Below, piece by piece: positions 1 to 6,107 of a DNA stretch of 17,569 nt (position 1 is its first letter; the number at the start of each line of letters is the position of its first letter). The notes under the pieces were generated by a model. It was not told the DNA's origin. It worked only from the letters and a program-made list of their open reading frames with translations, and searched no databases. The stretch lies in NCBI GenBank assembly GCA_009785045.1, contig WQXC01000019.1, forward strand, positions 1 through 17,569, in the 5' to 3' direction. Position numbers and translations under genes: made by a program. Source of the stretch: Treponema sp. Lineage in GTDB: Bacteria > Spirochaetota > Spirochaetia > Treponematales > Breznakiellaceae.

Positions 1-118
1 GCTCATTAAAGCACGGCAAAGCCGTGTGGATGAAGAAAGTAAAAACAGCGTGGCGCTCAATAACAGTAAACAGGATGTAGAAAGCGCGACAGCTTTAGCT
101 GGAGCAGTGCGCCCGTGG
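1..118 (+). repeat. Dispersed hairpin repeat, copy A, inside cysS
   Basis: This segment aligns by eye to 471-586 at roughly 75 percent identity with two single-base gaps; 45-118 against 513-586 needs no gap. It carries a hairpin CACGGC-AAA-GCCGTG (12-26) and a second one CAGC-TTTA-GCTG (90-101) enclosed by GCGC (84-87) and GCGC (109-112). It lies within the cysS reading frame and has no stop in that frame. The left end may extend beyond the window. Confidence 0.8.
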
Positions 119-481
119 TCCGCGGATATTAACTGTTATATAGAAGGTTTTGACAAAGCTATCGAGGATGACCTTAATACCCCCCGGGCTTTGGCTGAAT
201 TATGGGGGCTTTTAAGAGAAGGTCCTGCAACAAAACAGGCTTTAGAGGCTGTTTTTGACATGGATAGGGTTCTTGGGCTTGGGCTGGAGGATGCCGTCAG
301 GGACAGCGGAGGCGATCAAAATGAGGCGCTTTCGCAGGAAATTGGGGAACTTATCGCAAAACGCGCAGAGGCAAAAAAGGCAAAAGATTTTACTGCAGCG
401 GATAATATAAGACAAAACCTGAAAGATCGCGGTATAATACTGGAAGACGGTCCTTCGGGGACTAGCTGGCGCTCAATATAG
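2..481 (+). CDS. cysS: Cysteinyl-tRNA synthetase, C-terminal part (5' end outside window)
   Basis: CysRS charges tRNA-Cys with cysteine in the cytoplasm. Only the C-terminal part is present; the frame is open to the left edge, so the GTG at 26 is not a real start. The DALR-like region shows the family signature D-D-L-N-T-P-R-A-L (about 167-195), and the end shows K-A-K-D-F-x-A-A-D-x-I-R followed by G-I-I-L-E-D-G-P-x-G-T-S-W-R, the usual CysRS C-terminus. The roughly 40 codons before the D-D-L-N-T-P block (2-120) are rich in K, E, S, N and A and match a repeat that recurs just after the gene, so this linker seems to derive from a repeat insertion kept in frame. The last codons and the TAG stop sit at the edge of the second repeat copy. 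Identity is firm; the origin of the linker is inferred. Confidence 0.9.
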   Translation, partial: LIKARQSRVDEESKNSVALNNSKQDVESATALAGAVRPWSADINCYIEGFDKAIEDDLNTPRALAELWGLLREGPATKQALEAVFDMDRVLGLGLEDAVRDSGGDQNEALSQEIGELIAKRAEAKKAKDFTAADNIRQNLKDRGIILEDGPSGTSWRSI

Positions 482-598
482 CACGGCTAGCCGTGTGGAT
501 GAATAGATCAGCACAGCGTGGCGCACTATAATAGTCAATGAGATGGTTGATGCGCGAAGGCTTTAGCCTGAGCAGCGCGCCCGGGGCTCAATATAGCA
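471..598 (+). repeat. Dispersed hairpin repeat, copy B, between cysS and the sigma factor gene
   Basis: This is the second copy of the element seen at 1-118. It contains the perfect palindrome CACGGCTAGCCGTG (482-495) and the hairpin AGGC-TTTA-GCCT (558-569) enclosed by GCGCG (552-556) and CGCGC (576-580). The 13-bp sequence GCTCAATATAGCA occurs at both ends (471-483 and 586-598). Since copy A also starts with a version of this sequence, the right-hand one may be the start of a truncated further unit rather than a target-site duplication. The copy supplies the end and stop codon of cysS and fills most of the 140-bp gap before the sigma factor gene. Confidence 0.8.
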
Positions 599-620
599 TT
601 GTAACAATCAAGGGGAAAAC

Positions 621-1256
621 TTGTTTAAAATTATAGAAGGGGAACAATTGGAAGCCGCCGCAGGCAAAACTGAAGCACCAGGGGGGTGGACTTCTTCGAT
701 TGATTTTAAGCGCCTCTACGATTCGACTTTTCAGATTTTGTTCAGAGTAGCTTTTAGGGTAACCAACAGCGCCGAAGCTGCAGAAGACCTTTGTCAGGAA
801 AGTTTCTTCCGTTTATACGAAAGAAACATGGTCTTCCCGAATCCCGAAGAAGCAAAGTACTGGCTGATTCGCGTTGTAAAAAACGCCGCGTTAAATTACG
901 CAAAACGCAAGGACCGTGAACGAAAGGCGTATCAGCGCGCATTTAAGGAAGACTACAGGCAGGAGGAAACCGGCGAAGGATTGCTTGTAAGAAAAGAAAC
1001 AAGCGAGGAAGTGCGCGAAGCGCTGGAAAAACTTCCGGAAAATTTGCGAATGGTTTTGATATTAAAAGAGTATTCAGAGATGAACTACAAGGAAATTGGC
1101 AAAGTACTTGGCATTAGCGAAGGAAATGTTAAAGTGCGGGTATTCAGAGCCAGGGAACGGCTGGCAAGTCTGTTGGCAGCAAGTCAGCTTAAAAATAAGC
1201 CGCTTGCAGACGAATCGAATACAAGCAACATACAAGGTGGTAAAAATGTGTCCTGA
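621..1256 (+). CDS. ECF-family RNA polymerase sigma factor (RpoE-like)
   Basis: An alternative sigma factor of the extracytoplasmic-function type, which directs RNA polymerase to stress or envelope promoters. Region 2 lies at about residues 30-96 (core-binding part around D-L-C-Q-E-S-F-F-R-L-Y) and region 4 at about 131-184, with the helix-turn-helix Y-K-E-I-G-K-V-L-G-I-S-E-G-N-V-K and the closing R-A-R-E-R-L. Its 211 residues are typical or slightly long for the class. The assumed start is TTG at 621, with AAGGGG at 610-615 as ribosome binding site; about 25 extra residues precede region 2, so the start is the least certain part. It is followed, with an 11-nt overlap, by a zinc anti-sigma gene, the normal partner. 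Which ECF subgroup it belongs to, and its target promoters, cannot be told from the sequence alone. Confidence 0.92.
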   Translation: MFKIIEGEQLEAAAGKTEAPGGWTSSIDFKRLYDSTFQILFRVAFRVTNSAEAAEDLCQESFFRLYERNMVFPNPEEAKYWLIRVVKNAALNYAKRKDRERKAYQRAFKEDYRQEETGEGLLVRKETSEEVREALEKLPENLRMVLILKEYSEMNYKEIGKVLGISEGNVKVRVFRARERLASLLAASQLKNKPLADESNTSNIQGGKNVS

Positions 1257-1884
1257 ACCGCAGCTTCTTTCAATTTATGTTGACGGGGAATTACCCTCGC
1301 CGTGGAACGATAAAATGGAAAGCCATTTATCAGACTGCGCTGCTTGCAGGGAAAAATTCGAAAACTTTAAACGAATTCATGATTTATTAAAAAAAGATGC
1401 AATACAGGACAAACAGGAAGAAATAAAAGACAGAATTTGGCGTAACATGGAAACCAGACAGCGCTTTAGACCGCATCCGGCAATGATGCGGCGCAGGCTC
1501 TCTATTCCTCTGCCAGCGGCAGCCGCAGCGGCAGTTATACTGGTTTTACTTACCATGCTTTTTGTACGCGGAGGTCAGGTTAACAAAAATGAATCTCCGG
1601 AAAGACTGGATTTTATTCTTGCGGCAGAAGACGAAATACCCGGAATCATGCCGGTATCTGCAGACTTAAACAGCGTCCTTCAGTATTTAGGCGTCGACAG
1701 CACAGAAATAATTATTTTGCGGCTGCCGGAAAGCACAAGTTTTTCCAGAACAGGAGAACCTGCAATAATCAGAGCCGCCGATTATCAGCAAAATAGCGGT
1801 TCAAGAAGAGGTTCAAGATCAGGCCCGCAAATAAGACCAATAGATGAAACAAGGTCTGCAGACCAGGAGAGCCCCATAAGATGA
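1246..1884 (+). CDS. Membrane-anchored zinc-binding anti-sigma factor
   Basis: It probably holds the preceding ECF sigma factor inactive at the membrane until a signal arrives. The N-terminus has the zf-HC2/ZAS layout: C-P-x-x-x-L-L-S-x-Y-x-D-G-E-L, then H27-x3-C31-x2-C34, the zinc motif of such anti-sigma factors. A single membrane helix follows an Arg-rich stretch at about residues 86-107 (ala-rich, then I-L-V-L-L-T-M-L-F-V), leaving about 105 residues outside. The outer part is of low similarity to anything I recognise and ends in a Ser/Arg-rich tail. I chose the ATG at 1246 because it has AAGGTGG just upstream (1234-1240) and puts the family motif at the N-terminus; an upstream in-frame ATG at 1096 would only add residues read through the sigma gene. 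It overlaps the sigma gene by 11 nt and the next gene by 4 nt (ATGA). Confidence 0.88.
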   Translation: MCPEPQLLSIYVDGELPSPWNDKMESHLSDCAACREKFENFKRIHDLLKKDAIQDKQEEIKDRIWRNMETRQRFRPHPAMMRRRLSIPLPAAAAAAVILVLLTMLFVRGGQVNKNESPERLDFILAAEDEIPGIMPVSADLNSVLQYLGVDSTEIIILRLPESTSFSRTGEPAIIRAADYQQNSGSRRGSRSGPQIRPIDETRSADQESPIR

Positions 1885-2384
1885 TTCGTTCTTTTTGTTT
1901 AACTATTTTATTAATAATGTCTGCAAGTTTCTGCCTGGAAGCGCAGGAACAGCAGGTTACAAACACCAGAATGATGCAGGGGTTAAGAACGCGGGCGCTG
2001 GTTTTGGATATCAGCGCAAGAGTGCTTAATGATGAACAGGAAGTAGTATGGAATGAATCTCACCGGAAAATTACAATACCTGGCAGTCCTGTCGGCATTC
2101 AAATGGTTGGATCAAATATTGTAGTGGCAGTTCAGTTTACTCCGTATATCCGCCGTCATGGAAATGTAATGGTTGCACAGGGACAGATTTGGCTTGAGGA
2201 TCCGGAAAGAGGCATTAGTTATTACACTTCCATTCAGACAATTCCGATGGAATTTGACGAACCGATTTATTTCTTCCCGCTTGGCACATCACCTCAGTTT
2301 TTCTCGTCTATAGAAATAATGATAACGGTAAAACCAAACAACGAAATTAATTCCGCAGAAGAAGCCGAAAAAAATGGCGAATAA
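1881..2384 (+). CDS. Exported protein of unknown function in the sigma/anti-sigma operon
   Basis: 167 residues with an N-terminal signal peptide (M-I-R-S-F-C followed by a hydrophobic stretch to about residue 19); cleavage is likely near C-L-E-A/Q-E-Q. The remainder is rich in beta-forming residues and lacks further membrane helices, which suggests a small periplasmic or outer-envelope domain. I recognise no family or catalytic motif. The cysteine at 18 is preceded by A-S-F, which does not fit a lipobox well, so ordinary signal-peptidase-I export is preferred. The start overlaps the anti-sigma stop (ATGA, 4 nt) and the end overlaps the lipoprotein gene by 11 nt, so it is translated with them and may act in the same envelope response. 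Confidence 0.7.
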   Translation: MIRSFCLTILLIMSASFCLEAQEQQVTNTRMMQGLRTRALVLDISARVLNDEQEVVWNESHRKITIPGSPVGIQMVGSNIVVAVQFTPYIRRHGNVMVAQGQIWLEDPERGISYYTSIQTIPMEFDEPIYFFPLGTSPQFFSSIEIMITVKPNNEINSAEEAEKNGE

Positions 2385-4014
2385 ACCGTTTGTTTTTGCA
2401 CTAGCGCTGATACTGTTTTTAAACCTAACTTCATGCGGCGTAAAATCTCCGGTTATAACATCGATCGATCCTAAAATTGGAAGGATGGGAGAAACCATCA
2501 CTCTTACAGGAATTAATTTTGGATCATCACGCGACGAGTCATTTATATCCATTGCAGGCATATCACCAACAAATTCATCGTATTATTTATGGCAGGATAA
2601 TCTAATCATTGTAAGAGTTCCCGAACACGGAGAATCTGGCCTGGTTCATGTGCATGCAAGAGGAAGAAAAAGTAATGGTATGCTTTTTTCCAATTCTGCT
2701 TCTGTGCCAAGACCTATCGACGGCGAAGAGTTCGGGCTTGAACCAAGAATTACATCTGTCACTCCGCAGATTGGCGCTCCGGGAACAATAATTACAATAA
2801 CGGGAAGCAATTTTGGAATATCACGCGAAAGTTCGCTGCAAGCGGCATCTGGCGTTTTCTTTTCCTGGGATTTTGAAGGCGGAGCAATAAATCCGTTTGC
2901 GGTAAGAGAGCCGGAATTTATCGAAGTATCAGAAATAGAAGCAGGTTATGAATCCTGGGGCGCGCGCGAAATACGTGTCCGGCTCCCAGACGGCGCAGTA
3001 AGCGGCAATCTGGAAGTAAGAACACCTAATGGCAGATCGCGCTCTGTTTTCTTTGATGTCAGCGGAAAACCAGGATACAAAAACTTTAAGGAAAAGCGCA
3101 CTTACACAGTAACATACTCTGTAGATATCCGAATTCTTGATGCAACAAGGCCAAACACTTTGTATTTGTGGATACCAAGGCCAATAAGCTCCCCCTCTCA
3201 AAGAAATGTCAGTCTTGTTTCGCGCAGCATTGAACCTTTTGTGGAAAATCACAGGGGTGTCAGTCTTTTTAAACTGGATAATATGGGAACAGGCGCAAGC
3301 CAATCCATCAATATTACTTATCGTGTTGAAGTATATTCAGTTGAATCCGGAATTAGACCGTTGTCTATCAGGCAGGAATCAACTGCGCTTACATCGATGC
3401 ATACACAAAGTTCAACGCTTATTCCGGCAGACAATCAGCAGATTAGATCCACTGTTAATTCGATTGTTGGCAGGGAACAAAACCCCTACATAAAAGCCAG
3501 AGTTTTGTACGATTGGGTAATTGCAAATATTCAAATAACAGATTCTGCTTCTGCCGGTATAGCTGCAGCATTGGAGCAAAAGCAGGCAGATTCGTACACG
3601 GCTGCGCTTCTTTACACTTCGATGGCGCGCGCTGCAGGAGTTCCGTGCATTCCGGTTGCCGGCGTCTTAATCGACCGCAACGGCCAAACACAGCGTCATT
3701 ATTGGGCGGAATTCTGGGTTGACAGTTTCGGCTGGCTGCCTGTGGATCCTGTAATGGGCGCAGGTGCTGCATCCAACGATGATTTAAATCCTGAACAAGA
3801 CCTAGCAAATTATTATTTTGGCAATATCGATAACCAGCGTATTGCGTTCTCCAGAGGCGAACTTGTTCTTTCGCAAATGGAAAGCCGCGGCAGACTGGTT
3901 TCGCGTCCTCAGTCTTATTCGCTCCAGAATATCTGGGAAGAATCTGCAGGCGGGTTAGAATCCTATTCCAGCCTTTGGGGGGATATTACAATCAGCGGAA
4001 TTTATATACAATAA
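2374..4014 (+). CDS. Lipoprotein with two IPT/TIG domains and a transglutaminase-like domain
   Basis: 546 residues. A hydrophobic leader ends in the lipobox L-T-S-C21, so the mature protein should be lipid-anchored. Two IPT/TIG immunoglobulin-like domains follow, each opening with the same pattern: P-V-I-T-S-I-D-P-K-I-G-x-x-G-E-T-I-T-L-T-G at about 26-105 and P-R-I-T-S-V-T-P-Q-I-G-A-P-G at about 124-230. After a beta-rich spacer (about 240-335) comes a transglutaminase-core fold at about 370-465, with H442 in R-H-Y-W-A-E-F-W and D458 in G-W-L-P-V-D-P. The position expected to hold the catalytic cysteine (G-x-C before the helix) reads A-D-S407, so thiol catalysis is doubtful. The role may be envelope protein binding or scaffolding. 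The start overlaps the upstream gene by 11 nt; a UMP kinase gene follows after 3 nt. Confidence 0.85.
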   Translation: MANKPFVFALALILFLNLTSCGVKSPVITSIDPKIGRMGETITLTGINFGSSRDESFISIAGISPTNSSYYLWQDNLIIVRVPEHGESGLVHVHARGRKSNGMLFSNSASVPRPIDGEEFGLEPRITSVTPQIGAPGTIITITGSNFGISRESSLQAASGVFFSWDFEGGAINPFAVREPEFIEVSEIEAGYESWGAREIRVRLPDGAVSGNLEVRTPNGRSRSVFFDVSGKPGYKNFKEKRTYTVTYSVDIRILDATRPNTLYLWIPRPISSPSQRNVSLVSRSIEPFVENHRGVSLFKLDNMGTGASQSINITYRVEVYSVESGIRPLSIRQESTALTSMHTQSSTLIPADNQQIRSTVNSIVGREQNPYIKARVLYDWVIANIQITDSASAGIAAALEQKQADSYTAALLYTSMARAAGVPCIPVAGVLIDRNGQTQRHYWAEFWVDSFGWLPVDPVMGAGAASNDDLNPEQDLANYYFGNIDNQRIAFSRGELVLSQMESRGRLVSRPQSYSLQNIWEESAGGLESYSSLWGDITISGIYIQ

Positions 4015-4017
4015 AAC

Positions 4018-4719
4018 ATGGTAACAGTAATTTCTTTAGGCGGCTCAATTGTCGCGCCAACCAATGTAGATGTTGATTTTGTAAAAAACTTTGTAAGCCT
4101 TATTCGCTCGTTTATCGAGAAAGATTCAAACAGACGATTTATTTTTGTCGTTGGCGGCGGCGGTCCTGCGCGAAGCTGGCAGAACGCCTATCGTGATATA
4201 ATCGCCGGCACTGCAAAGGACGAAGAAATTTGCCCGCAAGCTGCCGACTGGATTGGCATTATGGCAACACGTCTTAACGCCCAGTTAATTAAAGCGGTTA
4301 TGGGGGACTTGTGCCCTCAGGATGTGGTGACAAATCCGTGCGAAGTTGATCCGCTGACCGGGCATGTGCTTGTGGCTTCAGGATGGAAACCCGGCTTTTC
4401 TACAGACTACGATGCAGTTCTTTTGGCAGAACGTTTCGGCGCAGACATGGTAATTAATCTTTCTAACATAGAAAAAGTTTATACAGCAGATCCAAAAATT
4501 GATCCCAATGCTCGTCCCATCGACAATATCACCTGGGCAGATTTCCGCGCCATGGTAGGCGATGAGTGGACACCGGGAAAAAACGTGCCGTTTGATCCTG
4601 TCGCAAGCCGTCACGCGGAAAAAATCGGCCTTAAAGTTATTTGCGCCGCAGGTAAAGACCTGGATAATCTGCGAAAAGTATTAAACGGCGAAGACTTTTT
4701 CGGCACAACAATTTGTTAG
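4018..4719 (+). CDS. pyrH: UMP kinase, archaeal-type, amino-acid-kinase fold
   Basis: It probably phosphorylates UMP to UDP with ATP in pyrimidine nucleotide synthesis. Seen in the sequence: the N-terminal phosphate loop S-L-G-G-S (6-10), the glycine-rich loop V-V-G-G-G-G-P-A-R (44-52), the S-T-D-Y-D-A-V-L-L-A-E segment (128-138), N-L-S-N-I-E-K-V-Y-T-A-D-P-K (147-160) and P-G-K-N-V-P-F-D-P-V-A-S (186-197). This pattern and the length (233) resemble the short archaeal-type UMP kinases more than the common bacterial PyrH. Other amino-acid kinases (acetylglutamate, aspartate, carbamate) fit less well. It starts 3 nt after the lipoprotein stop with no clear Shine-Dalgarno sequence, which suggests translational coupling. 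Its stop codon directly abuts the stop of the convergent CBS-domain gene. Whether a second pyrH exists elsewhere cannot be seen here. Confidence 0.85.
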   Translation: MVTVISLGGSIVAPTNVDVDFVKNFVSLIRSFIEKDSNRRFIFVVGGGGPARSWQNAYRDIIAGTAKDEEICPQAADWIGIMATRLNAQLIKAVMGDLCPQDVVTNPCEVDPLTGHVLVASGWKPGFSTDYDAVLLAERFGADMVINLSNIEKVYTADPKIDPNARPIDNITWADFRAMVGDEWTPGKNVPFDPVASRHAEKIGLKVICAAGKDLDNLRKVLNGEDFFGTTIC

Positions 4720-5982
4720 TTATAAATCATTACCTTCTGCACAAACTTTTACTTCCATAACTCTTTGTTTTACAACTTTTAATACCTTAATTGTCAAATT
4801 ATTCCATGTAAGGATTTCGTTAATTTTTGGCAATCTGCCAAGATTTTCCATAATCCAGTTTGCTATAGTTGTATCCGGAACTTCATCATCATGATTTACG
4901 TTACCGGTAATAATATCCAGCATTTCTTTAAATTGCACACTGCCAAGTACAGTAAAACCGCCGTCACTTTCCTTTCTGACAGCTTCGACAACTTCATCAT
5001 GCTCATCCCAGATTTCGCCAACAAGCTCTTCTACAATATCTTCTATAGTAACTATTCCCAGCGTACCGCCATGCTCGTCGATAACTACAGCAAGGTGCGT
5101 CTGCTTTTTCTGCATTGTTCTTAAAAGTTTTCCAATTTTAATTGTTTTAGTAATAAAGAATACAGGTTTGATAATTTCTTCGGGAGTTTTAAGGCCTTTC
5201 ATAACCTCGTGATAAAAGTCCTTTAATAAAATTAAACCGGTTATATTGTCGATAGTATCAAGATAAACAGGCAGGCGCGAAAATCCAGTTTCTATAAACT
5301 TATTATCAATTTCTTCGATTGTAGCTGTTTGCGAAATTGCGGCAACATCGATACGCGGAGTAAAAATACCGGAAACTTTAAGATCGTCAAACTCGATAAC
5401 CTGCCGGATCATCTGCTCTTCCTGCTTATTAATAACTCCTTCCTGCCGGACTTCTTCGACGAATGTTAAAAGTTCATCTTCTGTGGTTGAACGGTCAATC
5501 TTTACAGGAAATATTTTCATAAGGATTTTTTTCCATCCGCTCATAAGAACATTAATGGGAGTTAACAGAAAAACAAAAAAACGCAAAAGCGGCGCATTTC
5601 TTAAAGCGGTTAACTCCGGCGTTTCTTTCGCCAGCGCTTTTGGAGAAATATCGCCAAAAACCAGCAGCAGCAGGGTCATAATCAGGGTAGCAATGCTTAC
5701 GCCTCTTGCCCCGAATAAACCGATAAACAGAGCCGTTGCCAGCGAAGAAGCGGTGATATTTACGATATTATTGCCGATTAAAACCGTAGAAAGCAGCTTG
5801 TCGTACATTTCAAGCATTTTTAATGCAAGACGCGCGCGCCTGCTTTTTGCGGCAAGACTTTTTAGCTTGATCCTGTTTAAGGCAGAAAAAGCCATCTCGC
5901 AAGCGGAGAAAAAAGCCGAGAAACACAGCAAAACAAAAAGAGAGATTGATAGAACGATATAGTATGAACGGGAATCATCCAT
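4720..5982 (-). CDS. CNNM/CBS/CorC-domain membrane protein (HlyC/CorC family)
   Basis: 420 residues. The N-terminal CNNM (DUF21) membrane domain spans about 1-150, with helices near 8-28, 63-90, 95-112 and 128-150. A CBS pair follows at about 205-260 and 270-325, ending in the family signature D-E-H-G-G-T-L-G-I-V-T-I-E-D-I-V-E-E-L-V-G-E-I. A CorC/HlyC C-terminal domain lies at about 335-415. Members are linked to magnesium or cobalt efflux and ion homeostasis; the 'hemolysin' label is historical and there is nothing toxin-like to see. The start ATG (complement of 5980-5982) lies only 9 nt after the 3' end of tRNA-Cys on the same strand and has no good Shine-Dalgarno sequence, so the gene is probably made from a transcript that also carries the tRNA, or from a leader starting within it. 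No terminator separates it from the convergent UMP kinase gene. Confidence 0.9.
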   Translation of the reverse strand: MDDSRSYYIVLSISLFVLLCFSAFFSACEMAFSALNRIKLKSLAAKSRRARLALKMLEMYDKLLSTVLIGNNIVNITASSLATALFIGLFGARGVSIATLIMTLLLLVFGDISPKALAKETPELTALRNAPLLRFFVFLLTPINVLMSGWKKILMKIFPVKIDRSTTEDELLTFVEEVRQEGVINKQEEQMIRQVIEFDDLKVSGIFTPRIDVAAISQTATIEEIDNKFIETGFSRLPVYLDTIDNITGLILLKDFYHEVMKGLKTPEEIIKPVFFITKTIKIGKLLRTMQKKQTHLAVVIDEHGGTLGIVTIEDIVEELVGEIWDEHDEVVEAVRKESDGGFTVLGSVQFKEMLDIITGNVNHDDEVPDTTIANWIMENLGRLPKINEILTWNNLTIKVLKVVKQRVMEVKVCAEGNDL

Positions 5983-5991
5983 AAAATTAAA

Positions 5992-6063
5992 AGGCGCCGA
6001 TCAGATTTGAACTGATGCATAACGATTTTGCAGACCGCTCCCTTACCACTTGGGTACGGCGCC
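5992..6063 (-). tRNA. tRNA-Cys (anticodon GCA)
   Basis: The reverse complement folds as a 72-nt cloverleaf: acceptor GGCGCCG/CGGCGCC, D stem CCC/GGG, anticodon stem GCGGT/ATCGT with loop CTGCAAA (anticodon GCA), T stem ATCAG/CTGAT with loop TTCAAAT. The discriminator base is U, the usual cysteine identity base. The CCA end is not encoded; TTTTAATTTTATGG follows directly and runs into the start of the CBS-domain gene. A TTGACT and a TATAGAT lie upstream, but 23 nt apart, so I do not call a promoter. Confidence 0.95.
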
Positions 6064-6107
6064 GTGTATCTATAAGGCTAATTAATGATTGGGAAAAAGT
6101 CAAGATG

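Noticed and set aside
26..481. A stand-alone 151-residue gene starting at the GTG at 26
   Set aside because: The frame is open to the left edge and the protein is plainly the C-terminal part of CysRS, so the true start is outside the window.
540..620. An ECF-type autoregulated promoter before the sigma factor gene (GTAAC at 601)
   Set aside because: A lone GTAAC without a matching -10 element at proper spacing lies almost at the ribosome binding site, too close to the start codon.
1096..1245. An N-terminal extension of the anti-sigma factor from ATG 1096
   Set aside because: It would be read through the sigma-factor gene in another frame, has no ribosome binding site, and puts 50 unrelated residues before the conserved C-P-x-x-x-L-L motif.
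4720..5982. A hemolysin toxin, as the HlyC/TlyC label suggests
   Set aside because: The architecture (CNNM, two CBS, CorC domain) is that of an ion-homeostasis membrane protein.
6064..6107. A sigma-70 promoter for tRNA-Cys (TTGACT and TATAGAT on the minus strand)
   Set aside because: The two boxes are 23 bp apart, well beyond the normal 16-18 bp.
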